Part shown: positions 21,782 through 33,170 of the stretch, piece by piece
Position numbering within the stretch: the stretch's first letter is position 1
How the letters are laid out: every line of letters begins with the position of its first letter
Source of the DNA: Amphiduros pacificus
Taxonomy: Eukaryota > Annelida > Polychaeta > Phyllodocida > Hesionidae
Length of the DNA: 64,000 nt
Direction: 5' to 3'
Assembly: GCA_949316495.1 (NCBI GenBank)
Contig: OX439004.1
Location: forward strand, 44,936,447 to 45,000,446
Program-made: the position numbers and the translations under genes
Notes under the pieces: model-generated
What the model was told of the DNA's origin: nothing
Databases searched by the model: none
What the model saw: only the letters and a program-made list of their open reading frames with translations

Positions 21782-24267
21782 CTGAGAAAGAATTAAAATA
21801 TGACATTTAACAATCTTCAAAAAGTGAAATAACATGCATGTCAGATCTGCCTCAGCTGTGGTATCAAAGATAAATCATCGGGTTAGATATTTTCCTCAGT
21901 TTAATATATTTATACCATGTAACGTGTGTTCTTTTATTCAAATATCGGCTGAAAACAGCTGTCACTAAACCCATGTCATATCTCAGAATATTAAGATTTA
22001 AAACATTTGTATTCAGTATATCTCACAACATTATTTTGTCCATTGTCTGAGGAAGAAGACAAAAAATATATCCTGAATTTGCTGTTCACCCCGTTGTGAT
22101 TGATAGTTGTCATGGAGATAGGCCATTGTCTGAACCATTTACTTGAGCCTGACATAACAGGAAATTAACTAATTTTTCTCATCCAGCCAATATATGGATT
22201 AGTCAAACTTTTTTATTTTTTAAATGACGTATTGAAATTCTTGAAAAAGTATAAATTGAGTCTGATATCATCTCTATATTTCTCTAAAAGCTGTGATCAA
22301 TGAATTATTGATTTAAAAATATATGGTGATGCAATAAGAGGAAGGTACAATTTCACTGCTGTGTAAGAATGTCGTTTTATCTTCCACTGAATATAGTTGC
22401 TTATTCTTCAAGTTAATCATAATATGGGGATTACAAGGTCATCTTTCAAGTTTTATTTGTATTGGATGAATTGTTTCCATTTTTTTGTAAATGTCGCTTT
22501 TGCATTATGCTGATGGTAAATTAACCAACTCAGAACAATTATTGGCCTTGTTTTGATCTGTTTGCCATATACACATTTTGATATACCCCTAACAGTTATA
22601 AATCGTTTCTTGTTTACAGTCCATGTTTGCATTAAACAGGAATATATGAATAGATTTGAAATAGTAACGGATACGGCCCAGCCTCAAAGCAGGTGTCAGA
22701 TATATTCCACGGTATATACCACCTATCAAGATGGGACAAAACTTAGCAGGTCTTGCATGAACAACATGCACTGATAGCAATGCACTGATGGCAATACCCA
22801 TACAAGCAAAGTCCATAAAATGTTACTTCCCTAACAGGAGAACCAAATAAAACACATTTCACAATAGAAGCGAAGAAATAAGCGAATATGTGACCAGAAT
22901 GTATATGTGACCAGAACAAGGACTAAAGATATATTTAGTGCATGTGCAGAAACAAAAGTATGAATGTGAGCAGATGTGAGCAGAGATACAAGCAACAGCA
23001 TCTTGCATGACTGGCATTAAATTTGCAGTCCAAAAAGCTTTCATAGCAATTCATTACTTCACATCCTCTGGAAATTGATCCTTGGAAATATGCTTATGGT
23101 TTATATTGACGTCTTTTACCAGTTGACCTCACTGCGGAATGTAATTGTATGAAATGCTATAATGAAGACAAAGTGGTTTTCCATATTGTTCTCCCTGCCA
23201 ATGTGAAAGTATTGGTAAAGCAATGTGCATTGTTTCAAACATATTCGTAACATGTTCAGTTATTGTCTCCCCCAATGAAAAGCAAACATATTTTACCACA
23301 TAATCAAAATTATATGATTAGAACTGATTCACTTATATAATGGCATTCTGTTGAGCATCCAGATGTTGTAAAAATCTTATATTTGGAATGGCCTTTTTGA
23401 TCATCCTTTTGGGTGTTGCGTAGAATATGACCAGCATCAAGATATTCTTGTATTGTATTAGTATATCTTTATTGTATATGAAGTAGGGAGAACAACTTCT
23501 GGATACTTTTGGTTTTGAAAACTGTAATTCTGTGCATTTTTATGGCCAAAAGGCAAATTCGTTTAAAACCAATTAATTACTTAATAAAATAACAACAACA
23601 TATATATTGCTTTAATGTAATTGTGTATATTATTATGGTAGGAAAAGTTCTTTGCCTCATTCAGAATGTTTATCCTGATTTTTGTCAATCCAACCTTGGC
23701 CAAACCTCTCCAGCAGGAAACAATTTATATTGTAGAATATGTCCCCCCTCTATCTCCTTGCCATGGAGTTTGTCTTCCTTTCTGCCTCCTCACAAAATCT
23801 CATCTATTTGAATCCGCATTTAACATATGATAATAAAACCTCTCTATGTAATGTGATACCATTGCATATGTTGAGATCCCAGGCACCGCGTAATGGCTAC
23901 ACGCACTCTAATTGATATCAATGTCATGTCATCAGAAGACAAAGAAGACAACACATATTTTAAAGCCTCTGTACAATTACGATATCATTACAATGGCTAC
24001 AATAAGAGATCAATGTCCAAGAACAATGAAGATATCCTTTCAGTTGATAAATTACTTCAGTGATTCAACGTACAGAAACTCAAGATAATGATATTGCATT
24101 GGAAGTCAAGCCTCATGGATATATTCATGAAATAGGTAGAGGTCCTTACACATAACCTAGACCTGTTTCTCTACCTCATATAGATTTAAAAAGCGCTAAT
24201 GACCATACATGAATTATCTACAGGATTGGGATGTCTCATATATTAAGTAAGAATAGCACAAGCCTAC
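21782..24267. other. Intron of the - strand membrane-protein gene
   Basis: About 2.5 kb between the 33-nt and transmembrane exons. AT-rich, with no array or second gene recognised. Confidence 0.6.
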
Positions 24268-24300
24268 CTGGTTGCCACGGAATATCGGTGTCGTTAGACC
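24268..24300 (-). CDS. Membrane protein, 33-nt juxtamembrane microexon
   Basis: It sits between acceptor GTTGTTTAATTTCAG and donor CAACCAG/GTAGGC. Entered in phase 1, it reads SNDTDIPWQP and leaves one G that pairs with the first two bases of the transmembrane exon to make Asp, giving ..IPWQPDPRNYAG. The first codon is shared with an exon upstream that I could not identify with confidence. A symmetric phase-1 exon of 11 codons just outside the membrane is easily skipped, so it could be alternative. NDT is a potential N-glycosylation sequon. Confidence 0.6.
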
Positions 24301-24333
24301 CTGAAATTAAACAACAAAGTTATATTAGTCAAG

Positions 24334-24641
24334 TAACATATGTTTAATGCAAGCAACATTCATGATGTTTAATCAGTATATGTTTGATGCAAGCAACATT
24401 CATGATGTTTAATCAGTATATGTTTAATGCAAGCAACATTCATGATGTTTAATCAGTATATGTTTAATGCAAGCAACATTCATGATGTTTAATCAGTATA
24501 TGTCTGATGCAAGCAACATTCATGATGTTTAATCAGTTTGTATTTGATGCAAGCAACATTCATGATGTTTAATCAGCATATGTTTGATGCAAGCAACATT
24601 CATGATGTTTAATCAGTATATGTTTGATGCAAGCAACATTC
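24334..24641. repeat. 40-bp minisatellite
   Basis: About 7.7 copies of a unit containing GATGCAAGCAACATTCATGA and TGTTTAATCAGTATATGTTT. Copies are very uniform. It starts 33 bp from the acceptor of the 33-nt exon, so it is probably intronic. Confidence 0.95.
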
Positions 24642-24814
24642 ATTATTTCCCACGCACTTTTTTTACTTACACAAGGAAAATTGCACTCAACGAAACTGAA
24701 TTTACACTCATCTAATATGTAATCGTTTAGGTCAGATAAAAACGTTGCAAGCTAGGATTAATTACTGTCAGCCAACATTTACTTTGGGCAATCTTGCTCA
24801 AACATATCTACGAA

Positions 24815-25013
24815 TGCCACGGGTTGTGGGGGAGTTGGTTTGAGAGCAAGCTAATAAGCACCAGTTCCACCAGTGATGATTCAAAGGTCGTGGGTTCAAT
24901 TCCCGTTCATGATGGTATAGCACTCACGTTGCAATTTATCATGTGCTTTGAGCCTTACATCTAGGCGGTTAACTCATCAGTAAATGTTGAACAAAACCTA
25001 AAACCCCATCCAT
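24815..25013 (+). mobile_element. SINE with a shared head but a different body
   Basis: Plus-strand, starting GCCACGGGTTGTGGGGGAGTTGG. An A-box-like region is followed by AAGCACCAGTTCC and CAAAGGTCGTGGGTTCAATTCC (B box). The head matches those of the SINEs at 9.8 and 44.2 kb. The body after the B box (about 100 bp) does not, until a terminal CTAAAACCCCAT. A CA/CG microsatellite follows (25019-25049). I could not identify a clean target duplication. Confidence 0.75.
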
Positions 25014-25975
25014 GCACATACACACACACGCACACACACACGCACACACTGATGCAGAGTAGTTGCAAATGTACTTCACAGCGGACAAGCATGTTATATT
25101 AGGACTAACTGATACCCGGAGTGGCGTCCCTGAGACCCTTACTCTAAATTAATAATCAGGCGTTTTTCTTCTGGAACTAATTAATTATGCCCTGATTGAG
25201 GATAAGATACAAATGCGTACATATTGAAGAAAGATAAAAAAATGAACCTCTTTTGTCATATAATAAAATTAGTAAAGTGTTCATCAGCTTCAATGTCATT
25301 ATTATACCATTGGTCACGATGATTACTAATATATGTTTACTCTGCTAAACAGAGGTAGCATCGACTACCTCTGTTCAAAGTCTTAGGCCCTCAAGAAGAG
25401 ATTTGGGTGCATTATTCGACTAAATTAGAGACTCTATGTATTCAGTGCTTTCACAGCTTGGCTACATCACAAACGATTTACCCGGTAACACAAAATGCGT
25501 GAATGCTTTCTCCGCTCTTCCCAATAAATCAATGCTCTTCCAAGGAATCAATGTTGCCATAATGAAATATAATAGTTCTGATATAAGATCGTCTAACATT
25601 TTGGTGTAATCAAATATCTTCTTGGAACCTTTTACTCTAGTTTCTTGGGACGGAAAGGTACGATAATGACACAATTGTATTCATTAACTTATCATAATAA
25701 GACAAAGAAATGTTTTATTGTCAAGTTTCTATAGTGTTCTTGCCAAGCTCACTTTTCAGAGATTGATGGGAAGTACATATTATATAAGTAGTAAGTAGCT
25801 GATCATTGTTTTTTTCTGAAAAATCCTTCAAATGGCTTCCTAAATGATCATTTACAGGTCGAGAACAGTCAATGTGGTAAAATGAGGAACCCAATATTGG
25901 GGCTGAGAAAAAGAAAAATGAAAATTATGTCTCTTAACACACTTTGCAACCAAAAAGTTGTTGTCCTTTGTCCTT
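25014..25975. other. Non-coding with a CA-rich microsatellite
   Basis: CACACACG-type simple repeat at 25019-25049, then AT-rich sequence. A 70-codon - strand ORF at 25462-25674 has no recognisable motif and is not called. Confidence 0.4.
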
Positions 25976-26400
25976 TGTCTCTTTTAAGGGGAAGAATATT
26001 TTCCTGACAAATTGAAAATCCTTTGCCAGAGAAGAATTGAACAAACAATAAATTCAGCCAGTCATAATGCAAGTTACACATGGAAATTGGCCCCAACTTT
26101 CGTTATCATCTCAATTCTCATTGGCTGCTGGTATTTGTCATGTGGTAGCCTCCTTGACCTCGACAACTCAGTGATAGCTATTTTTTTCAAATATAAAATA
26201 TGGAAAAAAAATCTAAGCCCAAAGTGAAATAGGTAGAATTGATCCCCTGAATATACATCTTACCCACTAACAGCTGAGAACTCTGACCAGTAGTTTCAGA
26301 GAAGATTGAAATTAATGGATAGACAGAATGACAGAAAATCTGTCCCCCTCACTGCCGAAGCTATGCTGATTATGTCAGATTATGTCAGCATAGCTAGAAG
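25976..26400 (+). repeat. Dispersed repeat copy C
   Basis: Plus-strand match to copies A and B. Landmarks are CAGCCAGTCATAATGCAAGT, CGTTATCATCTCAATTCTCA, TTGGCTGCTGGTATTTGTCA, CCTCCTTGACCTCGACAACT and a GATAGACAGAATGACAG segment. No ORF. Confidence 0.55.
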
Positions 26401-28890
26401 TAACATGTTTAAGTTCATTAATTATATAATTAGTGGGGAATACCAAAATTAATGATTTACCTGAATGTATTAATCAACTCTAGATAGGAACCGCATAATA
26501 ACATAATTAATGTACCAATAGACTGTCAACAATTGCAATTACCGGCTTTGTTATGGGAATGTTTACTAGGATGTAAACCAACGGAAAACCTTGGGAACAA
26601 GCTATCTCAATTTCCCAAATATATAATTACCAAATCTACTACAGATTTTTTTTCTCTCAGTATTCTATATGTTCGGCTGTGCATGATATTCTGAGCACCT
26701 TTGCCTGCTATATAATGAGCACTGAGCAGAGGTGTTACTGAGCTCAACTGGATGTCACCTCAGATCCCATTATCGCCCACAGAGAGACTTGTCAAAACAT
26801 AAAAGAAATGAAGTGAAATGAAGCAGGAGGCGTCCACTATCTTTACCACATGCTGGCAACAGTAATGGTTGAATATCTGCTAATATCAACGTTTTATGAA
26901 GAGTAAATCAGATACATAATATCTGACATATTAACATATTAACAGTTTTGTTATTCAGGACGCCTCACACGTTTATTTATTTTTTTAAATATTTGACACT
27001 ATTGACCACACCTAATCACATCCTAATTATCTATTGAAATTGTTAAAAAGGATGTTTTCATTGACACTGATGCCAAACATATGATACAGTTGATTTCAAC
27101 CTTGCTAACTCGATTCACTGGAATTTATGAGCCAATTTTACAAAATACAAAATTTAATATAAGTAATATGAATGGTACCATCCAATATTGATGTTTCGCT
27201 GAACATTTGTCAGATAGCTGAGTTTTTTTCTCAACATTCATGACATAGTGTTCATTGGAAAGGTTACACATTGTGATGCTGCACCATATATTTCAAGGTG
27301 ACCTCACATTCTCATCACTGTACGAGTCAATAAAATAAGGACTTCTCATAAACACAATGTACTAATATGATGACTTGGACTTGAAGAGATACTATTGTCA
27401 ATATGGGGAACTATATTTCGTTTTCATTTATATTCGGTGGATGACATTTTGTGGATGATTGATAGATAAACATGAGGTCCTCCAGGTCATGTATAAAGGC
27501 GCCCCCTAGCGTAAGGAGGACACCTCATCCACGTGGTCTGTCGGTCACCGTCATACGGTTGTCAAAGCAGCTTGTGGCGTTTTGTCTCACCACTCTGCGA
27601 ACTAATGTTTCTGTCTGATACAAGGCACCTGTGGCAGATGACATGCCATCCATCCACTCTATAAATACAACCCACCATTTATAGTAAGGTGGTCACATGT
27701 CGGAGAAAAAATATTTATTGATATATATATATTTGGTGTCTTTTTTGTTTTTTATCCACCTTTTCAGCACAATTGGGCTTAATATCACTTCAGATAGAAT
27801 TTAGCCAAAATGACTCAACAGCCTGCCCTTTTTATATTGTCACAAAGGAATGGTGATGCGGTCCAACATTTTCGTCAGTTTGGAAGAAACTCCTTTACAC
27901 TGAGATTGGTATATATAGGAACATCCTGATCTTTCCGACGACACGTGCTGCAAATATTACAGTTTCTTCATTTCTGATTGTGGGGAGACCAACAAGGTGA
28001 CCATTTCCAAGGTACATGTGACAAAGGTATGAGTTAATGTCTCAGCTGTTTTCTCCCCTAGACATTGTCTGATGTCTGCCAATGTGATAATGTCTAATGT
28101 GATAATGTCCTTTTTTGCACATTAGGACCTATTGAGAAACGATGACTGTGTGGCATCTTTCCATATGCACAGCTCTTTAATTTTAATAAATACTCTACAG
28201 TCTAGTTCTTCTAATTTACATTTTTATACCAAGCATTATGTGAAATATTCACATCCATATTATATCTTGACATTACAAACCTCCAATTATCACCCATCAC
28301 TGGATGTTGGACATACCCATATTTGTTCTAGTTTTTACTACCACATTTATGGACTCTAGAGCCATTAAAAAAAGTCAATGCATCTCTTAGACATCCATAA
28401 TTTGATAGGAATACTATCAGTCATGTGATGCAGCAATCTACAATGTGTTGTCGAGTCAATCAATACTTTCACAGAGTAACCAAGTTCAGTAGGGGTGTAA
28501 AGTTGCTAATTGGATCAGTCAATCATGGCTGCTTTGTCATATTTGGACACTTATCTTGAGTGTTATCCTCTATCAAAGTCCTGTCTGATTTACCCAAGTA
28601 TTGAACTGTATATAATACACGGCACTGAATGCCAGCATCGTGCCAATATGCCATTAAATTCCATCCATTAATTTTTATAGCCAGAAAGCCACTTCCATTT
28701 TTAAGCCTCTTATTTAAAATTGAATTGAATGTTTGGACTTGGATGGGAGAGCAGCCATGTTTGCTGGCAGCAGGAGCATATGGCTGGCTGCAACGTCTCC
28801 ACTCACCACCGCTTAGTTAGTTATGCTTCAAGTTTCTCATCTCAGTGGGAAAAAAACATAAGTGATACAAATACACAGGTTGTCACACAC
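26401..28890. other. Non-coding, AT-rich
   Basis: No exon, RNA gene or array recognised. Short chance ORFs only. A short TA run at 27721-27731. Confidence 0.4.
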
Positions 28891-28897
28891 TTTGTTC

Positions 28898-28996
28898 AGA
28901 ACTCAGTCACGACTTATATCTCTATACCCAAAGCCATCGGTAAAATAGACATGAAATCCACTGTTTCTAGAAACACGGCGCACTTCCCATCATATT
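28898..28996 (+). repeat. Left arm of an inverted pair around the LINE
   Basis: About 75 bp (best part 28922-28990) matches the inverse complement of about 30860-30955 at roughly 85 percent by eye. Shared landmarks are TATACCCAAAG.CATCG and TGAAATCCACTGTTTC.AGAA. Unknown family. Confidence 0.7.
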
Positions 28997-29183
28997 GAAG
29001 TTTCCCTAGTAAATGAACTCGACCTCCGGCGATTGACTGTTGCAGTTCTGACCCATGTCACTATCGTTCCATCTACATCTTCATCTATAAGTTTACTCGG
29101 CAAAACCAATTGGCATCCCACCGAGAGTGCAAGGTTGCACTAAGGGGTGCAGCTGGTACACACCAACTGCTTGTTGCCAACCT

Positions 29184-29594
29184 TTATACTCTGGCTAGGG
29201 AGTTTCTGAAGGATGCCGAGCTACCTGGTTCCAATGTAGTTAATTGAGGGGGAAGATTATTCCAGTCGGTCACTGTCCTTGGAAAATAGCTGTATTTATA
29301 AGGGTCACAGCTTGTCGCCATTTCGATATAGCGATTTCCATGGTTTTTCCGTGTAGGAGCTGATTTCATTTTGACATGTTCTGGAAGTTTTAAAGCTATT
29401 TCACCATGTATAGCCTTGAATAATAAAACCAGCCTCTGTGTCCTTCTTCTCCCTGCTAGTGAATCCCATTTTAGGTCTTCCAGGATTTTTGTTACAGTGC
29501 CTGTTTCTCTCTTCCAGTTGCCCGACACAAATCTAGCAGCTCGTCTTTGAACTGATTCTATGCGGTCTATGTCTTTTTTAGGTAAGGGTCCCAC
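29184..29594 (-). pseudogene. LINE reverse transcriptase, C-terminal part
   Basis: A 136-codon frame continuing the LINE protein after the shift. IDRIESVQRRAARFVSGNW is a hallmark of the C-terminal segment of CR1/Jockey-type RT proteins, and YSYFPRTVTDWNNLPP is the usual end block. The stop at 29184-29186 appears to be the natural one. Confidence 0.85.
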
Positions 29595-30454
29595 ACACTT
29601 GATGCATATTCTAAGTGAGGGCGCACAAGTGTATTGTAGGCAGCCTCTTTAATATTTCCTGGGCACATATTGAAATTTCTTCTTACGAATCCAAGTACTT
29701 GATTTGCTTTGCAGACAATGTTGTTGATATGTTCATCCCATTTCATATTTGTTTGGAGCTCAACTCCCAGGTAGGGATGATGTTCAACATGTTGCAAGAT
29801 GTGACCATTTAATGTATATTTTCTTGTATCAGGAGCTTGGATTTTTTTCTTGCTACTCAGGGTGTAGCATTTCTGAGCATTGAAGTCCATTTGCCACTCA
29901 CATGACCATTCCTCCAGTATATTTAGGTCTTCTTGCAGTTTTACTGCATCATCGTCATCTTCAGCTATTCTATATAGGAGGCTGTCATCAGCAAAGAGCC
30001 TTATGTTTGAATATTTTAGCTTCTCTCCAATGTCATTAATGTAGAGTAGAAATAGTATTGGTCCAAGTACTGTACCCTGAGGCACTCCAGATTTAACATG
30101 GACAGGGTCAGATTCATCACCGTCAATAACTACCCTCTGTTCACGGTTTGTAAGCCAGTTTTTTATCCATGAACCGACCTGCCCTGAAATTCCATAATGC
30201 TCGAGCTTGTGATTCAGCCGTTCGTGGCAGACTGTGCCAAAGGCTTTACTACAGTCGAGAATGAGCATGTCAACATTTTGGCCATCATTTCTAGCCTTGA
30301 GTATATCCTGTAAGGTTGTGATTAACTGAGTTTCACACGAGTGGCCTGTCCTGAATCCATGCTGAAAATTTACCAGGATATTATAAAGTTCGCAGGGATT
30401 CATCATGTGTCTGACAATTATATGCTCCAAAATCTTACAGGGGACAGATGTCAA
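29567..30454 (-). pseudogene. LINE reverse transcriptase, N-terminal and central part
   Basis: A 295-codon frame holding RT fingers and palm, with HGFRTGHS, LILDCSKAF, SGVPQGTVLGP and RLFADDSLLY, continuing into the thumb (YLGVELQTNMKWDEH, HLEYASSVWDP). The enzyme would perform target-primed reverse transcription for its element. The first ATG is internal to the homology, which continues upstream to about 30482. The end is artificial, because the homologous frame resumes in 29184-29594. Confidence 0.85.
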
Positions 30455-30608
30455 AGAAACTGGCCTGTAGTTTGCGGCACAACTTTTATAGTCATAATGT
30501 ATAAAAATAAAAATCTGTGTGAATTCTGTAGTGTTTTTTCTTCAGTTTTTTACCCGATATCACACGTGACAACGTGAAATGGCATTTGGAAGAGTCCAAG
30601 TGATGACT

Positions 30609-30716
30609 TCATGGAAACACAAAGGGAGAATCTTCATATGACGTCAGAAGGACCACAACGTTGTTGAGCTTCAGATCGTTGCTGTCACTCCCGTGAATAA
30701 ACTGACCCACTTTCAC
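30609..30716 (-). CDS. Weak exon candidate
   Basis: A minus-strand acceptor (GAGTTTGTACAATCAG) is followed by a phase-0 frame of 35 codons to TGA, reading VKVGQFIHGSDSNDLKLNNV and VVLLTSYEDSPFVFP. The other two frames close at once. It would join in phase to the signal-peptide-like exon at 34.0 kb, but no conserved domain is visible and it sits between the LINE and an inverted-repeat arm. It may be chance or part of an unknown element. Confidence 0.2.
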   Translation of the reverse strand: MKVGQFIHGSDSNDLKLNNVVVLLTSYEDSPFVFP

Positions 30717-30833
30717 CTGATTGTACAAACTCGTAAACAATGGCGAAACGATGCTGAGATCAAGAAAAAACAAAGAAATATTTTCAAACAGGGCTGACAT
30801 CTTAATTGATTTAAACCGTACATAATTCTTTGA

Positions 30834-30975
30834 TTGTTAGTTGCCGGAAGTCGAGTTCTTACAGAGTCGGGACATAAATTGGATGGGCAGTGCGTGATGT
30901 TTCTGGAAACAGTGGATTTCAAGTCCTTTTTGACGATGTCTTTGGGTATAGGTCAAAATAAACCAAATAATCAAC
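30834..30975 (-). repeat. Right arm of an inverted pair around the LINE
   Basis: Inverse complement of the 28.9-kb arm. The - strand frame here reads KSTVSRNITHCPS and the other arm reads KSTVSRNTAHFPS, so the pair may derive from a coding element. It extends further, toward 30834, than the left arm does. Confidence 0.65.
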
Positions 30976-32206
30976 CTCATAACTCAAACATTTGTCAAAC
31001 ATATGGAGTTGGATAAACGGACAAGGTGTCCCGTTGTCGCTACTGTTATGTCATACCGGTTAACAAGAAAGTCTTTTTAAAAAAAAAAGAATTTCCTTTT
31101 CGAAAATGATATTTATATTTTCTCATCATTTTGAAGTTGCCGTAAATGTAGACTACAGTGACTGGAAACTGTCTGAAACTGGCAGTTGAAACTCGGACAT
31201 TTTTAAGACAGTCAAACATATAGCATACCTTTCTTTTGTGCATATAATTATTAATTTTCATATATTCTACATTTGCAAAAAATATTTAAATTCTATGTTT
31301 ATTTATGCAGTTGAGATGTCCACCAGTCTGTGACACTGACTGGCAGGTCTGTGATCTGCAGGCCCCTCAGAAGTACATATCGCTCCAAAATTCTGTGTTA
31401 TAATACCCACCACTAATTGCAATTGAGCTGAATGTTGTGTCTCACATGTCATCTTGTAATTCCACTGTCTTTCAAAATGTTAGAAGTGTTAATTTGTTTT
31501 CATGGCACAAGAGAAAGTCCCAACCACTCTCTGTCTCTGTCCTGTATATAAAAGTAGTGATATCGCTCTGGCTGCCTGTGGTGGAGGTTGAGACATGTGT
31601 GACCTGAACCCTGGATCTGCACCCTGCAGTGTTGAAATTCAACACTGCTATAGATTTGTGACATGTGTACACACAGAGATCAGCTGGACTGGCTGACCGT
31701 GGGGTTTACTATCATAAAACAGTGTATCATTTTCTTATTGCATCACCCCATAGTAAGGGTATCATTTTAAACTTTGTATCATCCCTAAATCAGGATATCA
31801 AAATTTAAGTCAGTCATAAATCAGGTTCTGGGTTTTTCAATTCCATCCCAGCCTCCACGGGTTAAAGTTATGAGAGTATCCCCCCTGGATATTTATACTA
31901 TGCCTCTTGTCGTCTCTGTTTGCTTAGTATAACAGTCTGTGACAACAGAGCCTTCATTATAACATAAATTTCTTACAGGTCTAAGACCCTGTATACAAAA
32001 AGACGGAAGGGTTGTTCAGATGACTCCTTGATATCTTCATTTCAGTGAATATTCAACTATATCATATACGTTCACAGGAACATGTACGTTTATTTCTTAC
32101 TATGGTTTTGATATGTAAATAAGCTATCATTTAGTTATTGAACTGAAAACTAAAAATTCTTTTTATTTCCATTCATTTAATATAGTATATTTTTGTCAGC
32201 ATTTCA
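30976..32206. other. Non-coding, AT-rich
   Basis: No exon or array recognised. An A-run lies at 31078-31089. Confidence 0.4.
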
Positions 32207-32515
32207 TATGGTCTCTTCCCCATCAAGCAACCCCCATAAGGGCCTTATATAGGGTGAATTCTAGAATCTGCCTCCTGGTCAAACCATGCTTGTCCAAAGG
32301 GCTACAATTTTGTTATTTTGGCTTCATTTCCAGTGCCTTTTTGCCTCTCTTTCCTCTTTACCTTTGCAAGCAAGCTACTCTTTGTCGATCTGACCTGTGT
32401 CAAGATCAAGGTCGTCTATAGGTCATCGTGTGACCCTTTAAGAAGGTAATTTGATGTCGAAAGTGGCAATTTTTATTGAGTGATGCCTCATAGTGTCTAA
32501 ATCTGGTGTAACCTC
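32207..32515 (+). repeat. Interspersed repeat, copy 1 of a direct pair
   Basis: About 300 bp beginning TATGGTCTCTTCCCC. It contains CTAGAATCTGCCTCCTGGTC, AAACCATGCTTG.CCAAAGGG and GAAGGTAATTTGAT.TCGAAA. It repeats at 32572-32857 with about 90 percent identity, and more distantly at 39383-39535. It is non-coding and of unknown class. Confidence 0.8.
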
Positions 32516-32571
32516 ATTTTTGAAAATCAAGTCCATTAGGACCCTTTTCGCCTTGGGGCTGTCACGCTTCG

Positions 32572-32857
32572 TATGGTCGTCTCCTCCCCATCAAGCAACC
32601 CCTAGAATTCTAGAATCTGCCTCCTGGTCAAACCATGCTTGGCCAAAGGGCTACAATTTTGTTATTTTGGCTTAATTTCCAGTGCCCTTTTGCCTCTCTT
32701 ACTTCTTTACCTTTGCAAGCAAGCTACTCTTTGTCGATCTGACCTGTGTCAAGGTCAAGGTCGTCTGAAGGTCATAGTGTGACCCTTTAAGAAGGTAATT
32801 TGATATCGAAAGTGGCAATTTTTATCGAGTGATAGTGTCTAAATCTGGTGTAACCAC
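32572..32857 (+). repeat. Interspersed repeat, copy 2 of a direct pair
   Basis: Second copy of the 32.2-kb repeat, offset about 365 bp. It runs directly into a TA microsatellite. Confidence 0.8.
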
Positions 32858-32861
32858 ATAA

Positions 32862-32863
32862 AA

Positions 32864-32941
<78 letters not shown>
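32862..32941. repeat. TA microsatellite
   Basis: A short A-run, then about 36 TA dinucleotides. It lies between the direct repeat and a tRNA-like SINE head. Confidence 0.95.
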
Positions 32942-32942
<1 letters not shown>

Positions 32943-32949
32943 TTTATGC

Positions 32950-33170
32950 AGATCAAACCCACAAGCACAGTTGATAGAGCAATGGATCTGTGCCTTTCTT
33001 GGTTATATGGGTGGAGCACGGAAAGTGGTGGGTTCGATTCCCACTGTCGACAGGGTTACTTTTCAAACTAAAAGGCTTGGTCGGTATGATATGAGCTTTG
33101 TTGCTGAAAGGGTCGAAAAAACACCATTTCACAATTTCATAATATTTTCTTTATCGTGTTGATATACAGA
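32950..33170 (+). mobile_element. tRNA-like SINE
   Basis: An A-box-like AGCACAGTTGATAGAGCA is followed 50 bp later by a B box in GGTGGGTTCGATTCCCACTG, with tRNA-like spacing. The tail after the B box (CGACAGGGTTACTTTTCAAA) is not tRNA. This family differs from the SINEs at 9.8 and 44.2 kb. The 3' end is uncertain. Confidence 0.55.

Larger units (their letters stand above)
29100..30482 (-). mobile_element. LINE fragment, Jockey superfamily (CR1/L2-like), 5' truncated
   Basis: The minus strand encodes most of a non-LTR reverse transcriptase. Motifs in order are NYRPVSL, HGFRTGHSCETQL, LILDCSKAF, GVPQGTVLGPILFLLYIND, FADDSLLY, then the thumb region KWDEHINNI and a C-terminal RIESVQRRAARFV...NLPP. 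The first catalytic Asp and the FADD box are intact. Usual KAFD is KAFG here. The 5' half (ORF1, endonuclease) is absent, with homology starting at the first RT block near 30482. A one-base shift in an A-run near 29580 splits the reading frame, and a stop follows. The short 3' UTR ends near 29100. It is dead, in no phase with host exons, and probably lies in an intron or intergenic DNA. Confidence 0.9.

Noticed and set aside
24334-24641. CRISPR-like array (regular repeats)
   Set aside because: The units are contiguous copies with no unique spacers, in a eukaryotic context. The same applies to all other arrays here.
24660-24710. A minus-strand Cys-rich exon ending at GTAAGT
   Set aside because: The Cys-rich frame would end in phase 0 and the alternative in phase 2. 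Neither matches the phase-1 entry of the 33-nt exon downstream, and the acceptor is weak.
26268-26420. Minus-strand exon with donor GTAAGA near 26264
   Set aside because: The sequence belongs to the dispersed repeat also present at 9.6 and 16.2 kb.
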